From: Colwellia chukchiensis | GTDB taxonomy: Bacteria; Pseudomonadota; Gammaproteobacteria; Enterobacterales; Alteromonadaceae | Reading direction: 5' to 3' | Assembly (NCBI RefSeq): GCF_002104455.1 | Contig: NZ_NBOC01000004.1 | Coordinates: forward strand, 186,001 to 250,000 | Length of the DNA: 64,000 nucleotides | Shown: positions 8,250 through 17,853 of the stretch, piece by piece | Layout of the letters: each line of letters begins with the position of its first letter | Position numbering within the stretch: the stretch's first letter is position 1 | Program-made: the position numbers and the translations under genes | Notes under the pieces: model-generated | Seen by the model: only the letters and a program-made list of their open reading frames with translations | Told to the model about the DNA's origin: nothing | Database searches by the model: none

Positions 8250-8287
8250 TTTTACCGGCACAGTGGGCAGGTAAATAGCCGGTAAAA
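8250..8287. repeat. 10-bp inverted repeat
   Basis: TTTTACCGGC (8250-8259) and GCCGGTAAAA (8278-8287) are perfect inverted copies with an 18-nt loop, between two minus-strand genes. No T run directly follows on either strand, so it is either a weak terminator of the DUF3549-DUF3301 unit or a protein-binding site. Confidence 0.4.
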
Positions 8288-8405
8288 ATCGTCCTCAAAG
8301 ATCGACACGCCCTAAGCAAAGTAACGGGGGGTATATCCCGATAGTGATGAAAGTTGCTATAAGTATGACGGCGTATTAGCCGGCTTTAAATAGACAAATA
8401 ACACA

Positions 8406-8708
8406 CTAACTTACTCGGTAAGGCGGCATTTCAATGTTATCGAGCTTATAGCCACGTAATGTCATGATGCCATGGTAGCTTGATTCACCGTCACCACTAA
8501 ATTCAATATCAAATTGGCTCAACCAATGTGGACCAAAGCGCTTAGAAAAACGTAAGCGACTCGAGCGACGTGCTATTGCTAAAAACTGTAGATTTTCTTG
8601 CTGGCAGTATTTATCGGCGTGAGATCTTGCATATTCTGCCACCTTGCGCAGATAAACAAAATACCAAAACACTAAGCCAATAATGAGTAAATAATAGATG
8701 TTTTCCAT
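8406..8708 (-). CDS. DUF3301 membrane-anchored small protein
   Basis: 100-aa protein with one N-terminal TM segment (IYYLLIIGLVFWYFVYL, about 4-20) and a basic cytoplasmic part (HADKYCQQENLQFLAIARRSSR, RFSKRFGPHW). Length and pattern fit the DUF3301 family, which occurs only in gammaproteobacteria and normally sits beside DUF3549 and truC as here. It begins 8 bp after the DUF3549 stop, so the two are translated from one message. Function unknown. Confidence 0.8.
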   Translation of the reverse strand: MENIYYLLIIGLVFWYFVYLRKVAEYARSHADKYCQQENLQFLAIARRSSRLRFSKRFGPHWLSQFDIEFSGDGESSYHGIMTLRGYKLDNIEMPPYRVS

Positions 8709-8716
8709 GTCTTTGC

Positions 8717-9760
8717 CTATGGTTGAAACAGTGTGCCAATGGCCTGACTTAAGTCAGAGCTGCGTTTTGGAGAGCGAATTGCTTGTAAGAGTAAAGGGCG
8801 GATTGTAGGTATGGCGACCAAGTCTTTAAACACAGCAGGAAATAACGCTTTATCTGACGTCACGGCTAATAACTCTATATAGCGCAATAACCTTGGCGGG
8901 TTTGTTAATATGGGCCATAATCGCCCTGCAATAATGATCAGGATATCCGCAGATAGTGTGGTTTTGTCGAGTAAATCATCAAGTAAGGTTTGAGTGGTTG
9001 TAAGTTGCGTGCTTGATGCTAGTGCGCGTAATAGTGCGGTCGCTTTAACGCTTTGCTTAGCTTGATATGCGGTTGTAAAGCAAGTAGCCAATTGCTGAGC
9101 AAGCGCATCTGGCAATGCGATATTTTCTAACGCTGTGCACAAAGGCACCAAAACCTGCTCTGGTAGTGACTCTAGCGCCGAGACTAGTATGTCGCTCTGG
9201 TTATCGTCATTTAAACGATAGGCAAAATCGGTTAAACCTTGCACGCCAATATTTTGCCATGCATGCCAGCCATTGGCACCTGTTAGGTATTCTTTCACGG
9301 GTTGGTAATATTTACTTGCAGGGCGCGCTAAACTCTGGGCAACAGCGCTGTTGATGGCGGCGAGTTTGTATTGTGCGGGCGTAAAGTGATAAGGATTTTT
9401 TTTCAGCAGCGCATCTTGCTGTTCACTTGGGTCTACTGAAAGATCTTCACCAAGGGCTTCTATAATAATCGCAATAAAATGGTTTCTTGCTCCTTGGTTC
9501 AGTAAGCCTTGTTCATCGAGCGGTAGTTTTACAAACCATAAAAAAGGCGCAGCTACAACGTTTTGCCAAAACACCACCGCAAACATAGCATGCCCTTGAA
9601 TCGGGTATGGGTAGGGGAGCTGAGCCGCTTCAATTTCGGCAAATTGTTCATTACTGATGTGATCGACTCGACGTCCAATATCGTAGATGCGATATTGTGA
9701 ACCAGACAAATTAAGTAATGCTGAAATTGAATCAATGGTGTTTGTAGGCGCTGTGCTCAT
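8717..9760 (-). CDS. DUF3549 family protein
   Basis: 347-aa soluble protein. The N-terminus (SISALLNLSGSQYRIYDIGRR, then PYPIQGHAMFAVVFW) is the characteristic part of DUF3549. The C-terminal two thirds is alpha-helical with repeated Leu-rich helices, probably HEAT-like. No catalytic motif or signal peptide is visible. First gene of a two-gene unit with the DUF3301 protein and divergent from truC. The conserved pairing suggests a shared, still undefined role. Confidence 0.8.
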   Translation of the reverse strand: MSTAPTNTIDSISALLNLSGSQYRIYDIGRRVDHISNEQFAEIEAAQLPYPYPIQGHAMFAVVFWQNVVAAPFLWFVKLPLDEQGLLNQGARNHFIAIIIEALGEDLSVDPSEQQDALLKKNPYHFTPAQYKLAAINSAVAQSLARPASKYYQPVKEYLTGANGWHAWQNIGVQGLTDFAYRLNDDNQSDILVSALESLPEQVLVPLCTALENIALPDALAQQLATCFTTAYQAKQSVKATALLRALASSTQLTTTQTLLDDLLDKTTLSADILIIIAGRLWPILTNPPRLLRYIELLAVTSDKALFPAVFKDLVAIPTIRPLLLQAIRSPKRSSDLSQAIGTLFQP

Positions 9761-9959
9761 ATAATAATTCTACCGCTAATACTCAGTTGTTGTGATAAGT
9801 GCATATGGCGCGTTATTATAGGGTCAATGACGGGTGAACTCCATTCTTTATCGCATTAAGTAGCCAGTACACAGTGCCCGCTGTAAGTTTGTTTTTATTT
9901 AGCTATGGTTTTCTGCTTAATCGAGGCAATTGTTAACACACTAAGACGTAATCACAGAT

Positions 9960-10736
9960 ATGACCATGAATAATGCCGGTGCGGTAATTACCGACAAGCC
10001 ATATTTAAATATTTTATACCAAGATGAGTACCTTGTAGCCGTTGATAAGCCGGCAGGGCTCTTTGTGCATCGTAGCTTTATGGATAAAGACGAGATTTAT
10101 TTTGCCCTGCAATTGGTGCGTGATCAAATAGGGCAATATGTTTACCCTTTACACCGTTTAGACAGACCAACTTCTGGCGTTTTACTGTTTGCCTTAACGC
10201 AAGAGTGCGCGCGTTTAATGGGGCAAAAATTTACTGAACAAGAGATTGTTAAAACCTACTATGCGTTAACTCGTGGCCATTTGCTCACTGACGGCATTAT
10301 TGACCACCCGCTAAAAGAAAAGCTTGATGAGTTAGGGGATAAAAATGTTAACCCTGATAAAGCACCGCAAAGTGCGCAAACTGTATATCACTCAATGGCA
10401 AGTGCCACTATACCTCAGCCTTTAGGTAGATATCCTAGCGTGCGCTACTCGTTAATTAAGTGTCAGCCTAAAACTGGGCGTAGACACCAAATTCGCCGCC
10501 ATTTAGCGCATTTACGTCACCCAATCATCGGAGATATTAACTATGGTGACAATAAACAAAACCCATTTTTTGCCCAACACTTTGCTTTTAAACGTTTAAT
10601 GTTAATGGCAAAGCAAGTTGACTTTATTCATCCTATCACCAAAAAAGCGGTCACTATTCACGCTGACTTTGATCAGCAATGGCAACAAGTGTTTACTGAA
10701 TTTTCTTGGTCGAACGATGTGTTTAGCTCGCCATAG
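9960..10736 (+). CDS. truC: tRNA pseudouridine(65) synthase TruC
   Basis: Isomerises uridine 65 in the T-arm region of certain tRNAs. It is a 258-aa RluA-type synthase: the catalytic motif HRLDRPTSG (about residues 62-70) contains the nucleophile Asp, and the later PKTGRRHQIRRHLAH segment is the conserved KTGR..QIR RNA/base-binding motif. The short N-terminus without an S4 domain and the pairing with DUF3549/DUF3301 favour TruC over RluA/RluD. ATG at 9960 or 9966 (codon 3) are both possible. No operon partner on this strand. Confidence 0.9.
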   Translation: MTMNNAGAVITDKPYLNILYQDEYLVAVDKPAGLFVHRSFMDKDEIYFALQLVRDQIGQYVYPLHRLDRPTSGVLLFALTQECARLMGQKFTEQEIVKTYYALTRGHLLTDGIIDHPLKEKLDELGDKNVNPDKAPQSAQTVYHSMASATIPQPLGRYPSVRYSLIKCQPKTGRRHQIRRHLAHLRHPIIGDINYGDNKQNPFFAQHFAFKRLMLMAKQVDFIHPITKKAVTIHADFDQQWQQVFTEFSWSNDVFSSP

Positions 10737-10774
10737 CCTTTGGCAAAACGGTTGAGCTTTTATTTTTACTGTGG

Positions 10775-11104
10775 TTATTTAGGGCCGCTGATTTGTACGG
10801 AGTTGAAGTCTTGTGCAATTAACGCGCTGTAATGGTGCGCTACAGACTTAGTTGCGGTTGCTTGCTGTTTCGGGCCCTTGATACTGATCGCATGCACAAA
10901 ATAAGGTGATTGCAACTGCGCGCGCTGGCGTGCAAATGCCAGCATCATTTGTTGGTCTTGGCTAATGGGGCGGTTTAATAAACTTAACATTAAATGATGA
11001 TCAGAAATTAGTGCTTTCTTTTTCACCATACCCTGTGGGCTTGTGCTACAGGCGCAGAGTACAGTCATTAAAATAAGAGTAAGCAAAAGAGGTAAAGTTT
11101 TCAT
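10775..11104 (-). CDS. Small putative lipoprotein
   Basis: 109 aa with a lipoprotein signal peptide: basic start (MKTLP), hydrophobic core and a lipobox ending LCAC-S, so the mature protein would begin at about Cys19 and be lipid-anchored. The mature part (FARQRAQLQSPYFVHAISIKG) shows no motif I recognise. Convergent with truC, whose stop is 38 bp away. Function unknown. Confidence 0.6.
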   Translation of the reverse strand: MKTLPLLLTLILMTVLCACSTSPQGMVKKKALISDHHLMLSLLNRPISQDQQMMLAFARQRAQLQSPYFVHAISIKGPKQQATATKSVAHHYSALIAQDFNSVQISGPK

Positions 11105-11375
11105 AATACGGCTAACAATTAACGAGTCTTGTTACTTCTATCGCAAAGGCTATGCCAAGTATTATTTTGGCTAAGTTAACTGAGTGGTATTTGAGCTAAA
11201 TTATCACGCTAAGCGTCTGATTTTAAAATGATATAAAGAATGATTTCGGACCTTGTAAGCCTTAAGAAAAGAACGTTAAACCGTGATTAAATGGTTGAAA
11301 GCAAAGGGGAGAGTTCTCTATCGTGCTAAGTGTCAAAAAACTAACACTACGTTAAGGTGCTTGATATTAGCGCAG

Positions 11376-11412
11376 AAAAAGCATCGCCTAATATCAGCGG
11401 ACATAAGGCGAT
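11376..11412 (-). terminator. Possible terminator of dapD
   Basis: On the minus strand ATCGCCT pairs with AGGCGAT across a 16-nt loop, then GC and a T5 run (plus-strand A run 11376-11380). It lies about 35 bp after the dapD stop. The remainder of the 11105-11446 gap shows no gene. Confidence 0.45.
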
Positions 11413-11446
11413 AGCGGCTATAGCTTTATCAGGTTAATGATTAATA

Positions 11447-12277
11447 CTATTCTTCAGATACAGAACGCAACAGGGCATTAATGCCAACTTTAGCGCGAGT
11501 TTTAGCATCGACCTTTTTAACAATTATCGCGGCATATAGGCTGTAGGTGCCACACTTTGATGGTAAGTTACCCGGCACAACCACTGAGCCTGCTGGTACT
11601 CTGCCATAATGTGTTTCGCCAGTTTCACGGTCAAATATGCGGGTACTTTGACCGATATAAACGCCCATTGAAATGACAGCGCCTTCTTCAACAATAACCC
11701 CTTCGACGATCTCAGAGCGGGCACCGATAAAACAATTATCTTCAATAATGGTTGGGTTCGCTTGTAATGGCTCTAACACACCACCAATACCGACACCGCC
11801 TGATAAATGTACATTTTTGCCGATTTGCGCACAAGAGCCCACTGTCGCCCAACCATCAACCATACAACCTTGGTCAACATAAGCGCCAATATTGACAAAG
11901 CTAGGCATAACCACCACGTCTTTACCAATAAAGCTGCCTGTGCGCACTGATGCACCTGGTACCACTCTAACGCCATCGGCAATGAAATCTGCTTGGCTAT
12001 AATTGCTATATTTCATCGGCACTTTGTCGAAAAACTTGCTTTCAGCACCATCAATAACCTCGTTGTCCCAGATGCGAAATGATAATAAAACGGCCTTTTT
12101 TAGCCATTGATGCACCACCCATTCACCGGCAACTTTTTCTGCAACCCGCGCAGTGCCGTTATTAAGTGCTGCTAGCGCGTCTAACACCGCTTGCTTGACT
12201 TCAGTAGACACGCTGGCTGGGCTAATGTTCATTCGATCTTCGAATGCTTGTTCAATAATACGTTGTAAATCTGACAT
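11447..12277 (-). CDS. dapD: Tetrahydrodipicolinate N-succinyltransferase
   Basis: Transfers succinyl from succinyl-CoA to tetrahydrodipicolinate in the lysine / meso-diaminopimelate pathway. 276 aa, normal for DapD (E. coli 274). The N-terminal helical domain is followed by a left-handed beta-helix of hexapeptide repeats ([22 protein letters not shown]..., [31 protein letters not shown]) with the conserved ARSEIVEG turn. ATG start with GGGAGC upstream. It lies 29 bp behind glnD on the same strand, the order seen in many gammaproteobacteria (map-glnD-dapD), so partial co-transcription is likely. Confidence 0.97.
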   Translation of the reverse strand: MSDLQRIIEQAFEDRMNISPASVSTEVKQAVLDALAALNNGTARVAEKVAGEWVVHQWLKKAVLLSFRIWDNEVIDGAESKFFDKVPMKYSNYSQADFIADGVRVVPGASVRTGSFIGKDVVVMPSFVNIGAYVDQGCMVDGWATVGSCAQIGKNVHLSGGVGIGGVLEPLQANPTIIEDNCFIGARSEIVEGVIVEEGAVISMGVYIGQSTRIFDRETGETHYGRVPAGSVVVPGNLPSKCGTYSLYAAIIVKKVDAKTRAKVGINALLRSVSEE

Positions 12278-12306
12278 CGGGAGCTTCCTAAAATTAAGGC
12301 TAATAT

Positions 12307-14931
12307 TTATCTGTGACTGTCAGCGCATAGCATAGCAGCTAGTGCCTGCTCTTGCTCTTTTGTTAGCGCTTGGTTGTCACTGTTTGAAATGGTAAATACA
12401 TCTTCTGCTTTTTCGCCAAAGGTGGTGATTTTAGCTGAGTGTATTTGAATTTTACATTTTTGAAATATGGCAGCAATATTGGCTAAAAGGCCAGGATGAT
12501 CTAAAGCGACAATCTCTAACATAGTACTGTTCTTTGTAGTGCTTTCGATAAAGCTGACGTGAGTTGGTACTTTAAATTGGCGAAAACGTTTAGCAATAGG
12601 CTTTGCTTTAATACGAATTTGTTTAGCGGCAAGCCGGCTTGCTAAAGAGCGAGCAATACTTAATGCTCTGGCACTGTCGTTAATGGCTTTATTGCGATTG
12701 TCGAGCACAACAAAGGTATTGGCAGTATAACCTGATTTGTTGGTGGTTATTTTCGCGTCATGTATTGACAGTTTTTTTGCCCCCAACAAAGAAACAATAT
12801 TGAAAAAAATGTTAGGTTTATCTTTGGTATAAACAAACACTTCGGTACCGCCACGATATGGCTTAGGGCTAATAATCACCAAAGGTTTTGTTTTATCATG
12901 CGCTAATATATGTCGAAAGTGCCAGGCAATTTGCTCAGGCGCATAACGTAAAAAATAATCGGCTTTAAACTCTTTCCATAACTGCGTTAAATGCGCTTGA
13001 TCAACATGCTCTTGTTGGAGAATTTCACGCGCTTGTTGTTGGTTTTCTCTAATTTTTGCTCTTAAATCTACGGGCTTTTCTAAACCGCGCCTAAATGCTC
13101 GTTTAGTGCTGTAGTATAAGTCTTCTAATAAATTGGCTTTCCAACTGTTCCATAAGCTTTCATTGGTTGCGCGCATATCGGCAACAGTGAGACAATATAA
13201 ATAATCAAGGTGAGCTTCGTCACGAACAACCTCTGCGAACGCTTTAATCACTTCTGGATCTGAGATATCGCGTCGCTGTGCCGTCACCGACATTAATAAA
13301 TGTTTTTTTACTAACCAAGCAATCATGCGACCATCATGATCGCTTAGTTTATGTACCTTGGCAAAGTCTAAAGCATCGATGGCACCAAGCTTGGCATGAT
13401 CGCCGCCACGGCCTTTGGCGATATCGTGAAAAATACCCGCAAAATATAATAACTCAGGTTTGCGAATTCGCTGGACAATCTTGCTACACAAAGGGTATTC
13501 ATGATTGTAACGTGGCTGACTAAAGCGATATAAATTTTTCAATAGTCGGTAGCTGTGCTCATCAACAGAGTAAGCGTGAAATAAGTCAAATTGCATTTGT
13601 CCGACAATATTGCGCCAAAGGGGTAAGTATGCGCCAATAATGGAGTGGCGATGCATTAAGGTAAATGGCAGGCCTAAGCCTCGTGGGTGCTTAATTAAAG
13701 CAATAAATATTTCACGGCAGCGCTCATAGTCGACCATACCTGATACTAAGCGGCGGCGAGCGTTACGCATTAAGCGCAAGGTTTCAGGGTGTAAGTCGGT
13801 AATTTCTTTGTGCTGGGCGATCAGTAAAAACATTTCCATGATCATGGTCGAGCGCGTGAAGACACGCTTATTACAAACCTTTATTTGGCCATCAATAATG
13901 ACAAAGTCGTCATTGAGCACAATTTCTTTACTGTGCTTCTTTTCATTTAAGATGGCATATTCAAAGTGCTGTAATAGCATACGATTAAGCTCTGAAACGC
14001 GGGAAATAATCCGGAAAAAACGCTTCATCATGCGTTCAATCGCTAGCTTGCCACCGTCACCAAAGCCCATGATTTCAGCAACATCGGCTTGATAGTCGAA
14101 CAATAGGCGGTTTTCATTTCGCCCGGCAATAAAGTGCAAAGCACAGCGCATACGCCAGAGATAATCTTGACACTCTAGCAGCTCAAAAAACTCATTACTG
14201 GTTAAGTAGTGATGGTCAATAAGTTGCTCTAGGGTATCCGCCATGAAGTGACGTTTGGCGACCCAGGCAATGGTTTGGATATCACGCAGCCCGCCTGGAT
14301 TGGATTTAAGGTTTGGCTCTAGCGTATAAGACGCACCATGATATTGCTGGTGTCGTTGATATTGTTCATCGCGCTTGGCGATAAAAAATTTCTCAGAGGT
14401 CCAAAAAATATCTTCAATTAACAGTGGCTGCAATTGCGCTACTAAGGCTTGATTTCCACAAATTTGCCGCATTTCTAGTAAGTTAGTGGCGATGGTGACA
14501 TCGTCAATGGCTTGATTCAGACACTCTTTGATACTGCGCACGCTGTGGCCTATATCAAGCTTGACATCCCAGAGCTGGGTAATAAAGGCGGATATTTTTT
14601 CTGCTAATTCGTCGGCAATTTCATCTTGGGTGAGTAATAAAATATCAACATCAGAGTAGGGATGTAACTCACGTCGGCCATAGCCACCAACCGCCACTAA
14701 GCTAATTTGATATTCATCTAAGTGATGTTGACACCAAAGTTTTGTTAATGTCAGGTCGACATAATGAGCCCTTGCTGCGACCAGCGAAGTCACTTCACTG
14801 ACCGGGAACTGCGCTTGTTGCCATTGTAAAAACTCTTGATTAAGGACGCATATTTGCGCACTGCTTAATGGCGGCGCACTAACAGCGAGAGCGTCGCTGT
14901 ACCGCTGTGGAATTAACGATAATATATTCAA
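12307..14931 (-). CDS. glnD: Bifunctional uridylyltransferase/uridylyl-removing enzyme GlnD
   Basis: Senses glutamine and adds or removes UMP on PII proteins, setting nitrogen metabolism. 874 aa. Visible domains: nucleotidyltransferase with [18 protein letters not shown] (about 82-99, metal-binding DVD), a PII-uridylyltransferase helical domain, an HD hydrolase domain (HAYSVDEHS and [12 protein letters not shown], about 445-515) and two C-terminal ACT domains (about 700-780 and 810-870). All motifs are intact. The start is TTG at 14931 preceded by GAGAG; no in-frame ATG is available. It lies between map (62 bp upstream, same strand) and dapD. Confidence 0.97.
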   Translation of the reverse strand: MNILSLIPQRYSDALAVSAPPLSSAQICVLNQEFLQWQQAQFPVSEVTSLVAARAHYVDLTLTKLWCQHHLDEYQISLVAVGGYGRRELHPYSDVDILLLTQDEIADELAEKISAFITQLWDVKLDIGHSVRSIKECLNQAIDDVTIATNLLEMRQICGNQALVAQLQPLLIEDIFWTSEKFFIAKRDEQYQRHQQYHGASYTLEPNLKSNPGGLRDIQTIAWVAKRHFMADTLEQLIDHHYLTSNEFFELLECQDYLWRMRCALHFIAGRNENRLLFDYQADVAEIMGFGDGGKLAIERMMKRFFRIISRVSELNRMLLQHFEYAILNEKKHSKEIVLNDDFVIIDGQIKVCNKRVFTRSTMIMEMFLLIAQHKEITDLHPETLRLMRNARRRLVSGMVDYERCREIFIALIKHPRGLGLPFTLMHRHSIIGAYLPLWRNIVGQMQFDLFHAYSVDEHSYRLLKNLYRFSQPRYNHEYPLCSKIVQRIRKPELLYFAGIFHDIAKGRGGDHAKLGAIDALDFAKVHKLSDHDGRMIAWLVKKHLLMSVTAQRRDISDPEVIKAFAEVVRDEAHLDYLYCLTVADMRATNESLWNSWKANLLEDLYYSTKRAFRRGLEKPVDLRAKIRENQQQAREILQQEHVDQAHLTQLWKEFKADYFLRYAPEQIAWHFRHILAHDKTKPLVIISPKPYRGGTEVFVYTKDKPNIFFNIVSLLGAKKLSIHDAKITTNKSGYTANTFVVLDNRNKAINDSARALSIARSLASRLAAKQIRIKAKPIAKRFRQFKVPTHVSFIESTTKNSTMLEIVALDHPGLLANIAAIFQKCKIQIHSAKITTFGEKAEDVFTISNSDNQALTKEQEQALAAMLCADSHR

Positions 14932-14992
14932 CGATTGGCTCTCATTTGTGGCTATTTCACTCTTATTGACATCAACAATAATCTAGTTATAT

Positions 14993-15781
14993 TTAGTTAT
15001 GAAGCATGCGTGGGATAGTATCATCTTTTCGTAATGTTAATACTTCACAACCGGTTTTTGTGACCACCACAGTGTGTTCCCATTGCGCTGACTTTTTACC
15101 ATCTATAGTATAAACCGTCCAATTATCTTCTTTATCAAGTACAGTATTGGCTCGACCTAAGTTAATCATAGGTTCAACAGTAAAACACATTCCTTCGAGC
15201 ATCTTTTCTTTGTCATTATTTTTATAATGAACAATTTGCGGCTCTTCATGGAATTCTTTACCTATGCCATGACCACAGTATTCTTTGACAATAGAGTAAC
15301 GACCTGATTTTTTAATAAACTTTTGAATTGCCGTGCCTATTTCTCCAAAGCTATTACCCGGTTTTACCTTTTTCAAACCGACATAAAGCGCCTCTTGGGT
15401 AATCCGGCATAAGCGATTATCTTCGGGTGACGTTTCACCAATTAAAAACATTTTACTGGTATCGCCATGAAAACCATCTTTGATCACGGTAATGTCAATA
15501 TTGATGATATCGCCGTCAACTAATGGTTCATCGTTAGGAATTCCGTGACAAACAACATGGTTGACTGAGGTACAAATAGACTTTGGAAATCCGTGGTAAT
15601 TTAATGGTGCCGAGATCGCCTCTTGTACTTGCTCTGTGTACTTAGCGCAAATATCATTAAGCTCATTTGTTGTCACACCTGCTTTGACATAAGGTGCTAT
15701 CATTTCCAATACCTCGGCAGCAAGTTTACCTGCCACTCGCATTTTTTCTATTTCTTGCTGATTTTTAATCGTAATTGTCAT
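14993..15781 (-). CDS. map: Type I methionine aminopeptidase
   Basis: Removes the initiator methionine from nascent proteins in the cytosol. 262 aa, the usual single-domain type I length. Metal ligands are in recognisable places: GDIINIDITVIKDGFHGD (two Asp), the GHGIGKEFHEEP segment (His), CFTVEPM (Glu) and QWEHTVVVT (Glu). ATG start. Divergent from rpsB with a DsbA-like gene inserted between them, where map and rpsB are adjacent in most relatives. Confidence 0.96.
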   Translation of the reverse strand: MTITIKNQQEIEKMRVAGKLAAEVLEMIAPYVKAGVTTNELNDICAKYTEQVQEAISAPLNYHGFPKSICTSVNHVVCHGIPNDEPLVDGDIINIDITVIKDGFHGDTSKMFLIGETSPEDNRLCRITQEALYVGLKKVKPGNSFGEIGTAIQKFIKKSGRYSIVKEYCGHGIGKEFHEEPQIVHYKNNDKEKMLEGMCFTVEPMINLGRANTVLDKEDNWTVYTIDGKKSAQWEHTVVVTKTGCEVLTLRKDDTIPRMLHN

Positions 15782-16042
15782 AAAACCTCAAATGTAGCTG
15801 TGACTATTTTTTCAAAAGCAAAGCTTTGTCAGCACTTGATACCTGTCATGATAACGTCATCACAGTGTTAACTGACATAACTCTTTATTGCCGCTGATTT
15901 TACCTGCTTTTCAAGCTGTTGCCTAATGCTAAAAATCAACAGGTTTTATTGCAGTGTCGCTGATATTAACCAAAGAACAACATAGACCATGTTAATCTGG
16001 CTTATCTAGCATGCTTAACCATGTGATAGCGCCAATGGGTGC

Positions 16043-16678
16043 TCAAGATGTTGCACTGAGCTTTTCTAACTCTAACTTGACGGCATCGACGATGGCGTTA
16101 GGGTTACTAATATACAGGTTATGATTTAATAACACTAAATTGTCGTTATAAGCCAAAAGTAATGCGGGAATCGCTTGTGTACCGATTAACTCTTGCAGTG
16201 CATAGGTATCATGAATGGCAAACTCAGCGTCTTTGGTGAGTTTTTCTGCGCGCAGGCATTTTGCTGGCGGTGACAGCTTTAACTCGTTAATAATATTGTC
16301 GATATCTTCTTTGCTCGTCAGTGGGTTGCCTGATACGAAATGTGCATGTTGTAGTTTTTGCAATAACGACAGGCTCGACTTGGCCGACTTATTTTGAACC
16401 CAAGACATCAAATTAGCGACTAAAGTAGAGTCTTTATTCTCGTTTAGCGTTGCCATATAGTTAGCACCAAACGGCACTTGGCTTAACTCTTTGACCGCGG
16501 TAATCGTGGTGGGTGATACATTATTATCACCGTCATAATAAGCTAGGTGCATGCCTCTGAATGTTATTGAAGGAAAAGCAGTTAATACTTTTTCAACTAA
16601 TGTTGTAGCAGCATAGCTCCAAGGGCAATGACTGTCATAAATATAAAAGAGTTCTGCATTGGCTGTATTAAAGGACAT
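16043..16678 (-). CDS. DsbA-family thioredoxin-fold protein, cytoplasmic, CPWS motif
   Basis: 211 aa, thioredoxin fold with an inserted helical domain as in DsbA/FrnE relatives. The active-site position reads CPWS (Cys18), so the second Cys of CxxC is a Ser and a classical dithiol cycle is not possible there. The cis-Pro loop is TQAIPALLL (about 166-174). No signal peptide is seen, so it is probably cytosolic, like glutathione-S-transferase-kappa or disulfide-isomerase-like YghU/FrnE proteins. Substrate unknown. Stands alone between map and rpsB. Confidence 0.7.
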   Translation of the reverse strand: MSFNTANAELFYIYDSHCPWSYAATTLVEKVLTAFPSITFRGMHLAYYDGDNNVSPTTITAVKELSQVPFGANYMATLNENKDSTLVANLMSWVQNKSAKSSLSLLQKLQHAHFVSGNPLTSKEDIDNIINELKLSPPAKCLRAEKLTKDAEFAIHDTYALQELIGTQAIPALLLAYNDNLVLLNHNLYISNPNAIVDAVKLELEKLSATS

Positions 16679-16789
16679 GATATTTCTAACATAATGAAAA
16701 AAGTGTGCGGCAATTTTAACGCGCTGAAAATAAACTTCCTAGCCTTAAACAAAATAAATTATTATTACTTGGCTCCTGGTGCAAAAAAC

Positions 16790-16825
16790 TAGCTAATTAC
16801 CGCTAATTGTGGTATAAAGTGCGCC
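16790..16825 (+). promoter_or_regulatory. rpsB promoter with GC-rich discriminator
   Basis: TATAAA at 16813-16818 is followed by GTGCGCC, a GC-rich discriminator as in stringently controlled ribosomal promoters. The -35 region is weak. Transcription from about 16825 leaves a leader of some 210 nt before the rpsB ATG. The 16679-17034 gap holds this promoter, the leader and no gene. Confidence 0.5.
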
Positions 16826-16882
16826 GTTAAATTGTTCGCTCAAATCATTTGTGTGATTTTTCGGGTTTATTTAACACCCAGG

Positions 16883-16902
16883 GTATTGAAATAATTCAAT
16901 AC
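16883..16902 (+). promoter_or_regulatory. Hairpin in the rpsB leader (possible S2 autoregulatory element)
   Basis: GTATTGAA-ATAA-TTCAATAC is a perfect 8-bp stem with a 4-nt loop inside the long rpsB 5' leader. Ribosomal protein S2 represses its own operon through the leader in E. coli; whether this hairpin is part of an equivalent site is inference. Confidence 0.4.
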
Positions 16903-17034
16903 ATTCAAACTAAACTCACATACATCTAACAAAGATATACCGGGGTGCTCAGCGATTTTAGCACAACTTAAGTCGCAATAAGGGTCGTGTATATTGGGTG
17001 TATGAACGCTTAACCCCATAATAAAGGAAAAAAC

Positions 17035-17763
17035 ATGCCAAACGTTTCTATGCGCGATATGCTTAAAGCCGGTGTTCACTTCGGTCACAAAACCCGTTAC
17101 TGGAACCCAAAAATGAAATCATACATTTTTGGTGCTCGTGACAAAGTGCATATCATTAACCTTGAACAAACTGTTCCTATGTTTAACGAAGCACTTGCAG
17201 TATTAAGCAATGTATCTTCGAAAAAAGGTAAGGTTTTATTTGTTGGTACTAAACGCGCCGCAAGCGATGCTGTTAAAGAAGCAGCAATAAAATGTGATCA
17301 ATTCTACGTTAACCACCGTTGGTTAGGTGGTATGTTGACAAACTGGAAAACCGTTCGTCAATCAATCAAACGTTTAAAAGATCTTGAAGTACAAAGCTCA
17401 GACGGTACGTTTGAAGCGCTTACTAAAAAAGAAGCGTTAATGCGTACTCGCGAAATGGAAAAGCTTGAAAAAAGCCTTGGTGGTATTAAAAACATGGGTG
17501 GTTTACCTGACGTTTTATTTATCATTGATGCTGATCACGAGCACATCTCTATTAAAGAAGCTAACAACTTAGGCATTCCAGTAATTTCTGTTGTTGATAC
17601 TAACTCAAATCCAGATGGCGTTGACTACATCGTTCCAGGTAACGATGATGCGATTCGTGCTGTGACTTTATACTTAGATTCAGCGGCTAATGCTGTTATT
17701 TCAGGCCGTGAGCAAAACATTGCTGTACAAGCTGAAAAAGACGGTTTTGTTGAAACTGAATAA
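17035..17763 (+). CDS. rpsB: 30S ribosomal protein S2
   Basis: Structural protein of the small ribosomal subunit, needed for S1 binding. 242 aa, typical for gammaproteobacteria. Conserved starts and loops are visible: [60 protein letters not shown] good AAAGGA ribosome site precedes the ATG. First gene of the rpsB-tsf operon; 90 bp with a strong hairpin separate it from tsf. Confidence 0.99.
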   Translation: MPNVSMRDMLKAGVHFGHKTRYWNPKMKSYIFGARDKVHIINLEQTVPMFNEALAVLSNVSSKKGKVLFVGTKRAASDAVKEAAIKCDQFYVNHRWLGGMLTNWKTVRQSIKRLKDLEVQSSDGTFEALTKKEALMRTREMEKLEKSLGGIKNMGGLPDVLFIIDADHEHISIKEANNLGIPVISVVDTNSNPDGVDYIVPGNDDAIRAVTLYLDSAANAVISGREQNIAVQAEKDGFVETE

Positions 17764-17790
17764 TTCAGTTTAACGAACGTTTTATGTTGC

Positions 17791-17822
17791 AATTACCACA
17801 ATGTTAAGGCGTTGTGGTAATT
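17791..17822 (+). promoter_or_regulatory. rpsB-tsf intercistronic hairpin
   Basis: AATTACCACAA (17791-17801) pairs perfectly with TTGTGGTAATT (17812-17822) over a 10-nt loop. No T run follows, so it looks like an mRNA-stabilising or processing structure, or a leaky attenuator such as that known between rpsB and tsf in E. coli. Confidence 0.6.
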
Positions 17823-17853
17823 ACTGAACCCTATTTATATCGAGGAAAAATTC

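Noticed and set aside
16867-17088. 73-codon minus-strand frame over the rpsB leader
   Set aside because: It overlaps the leader hairpin and the start of rpsB, has no recognisable product, and the plus-strand features explain the region.
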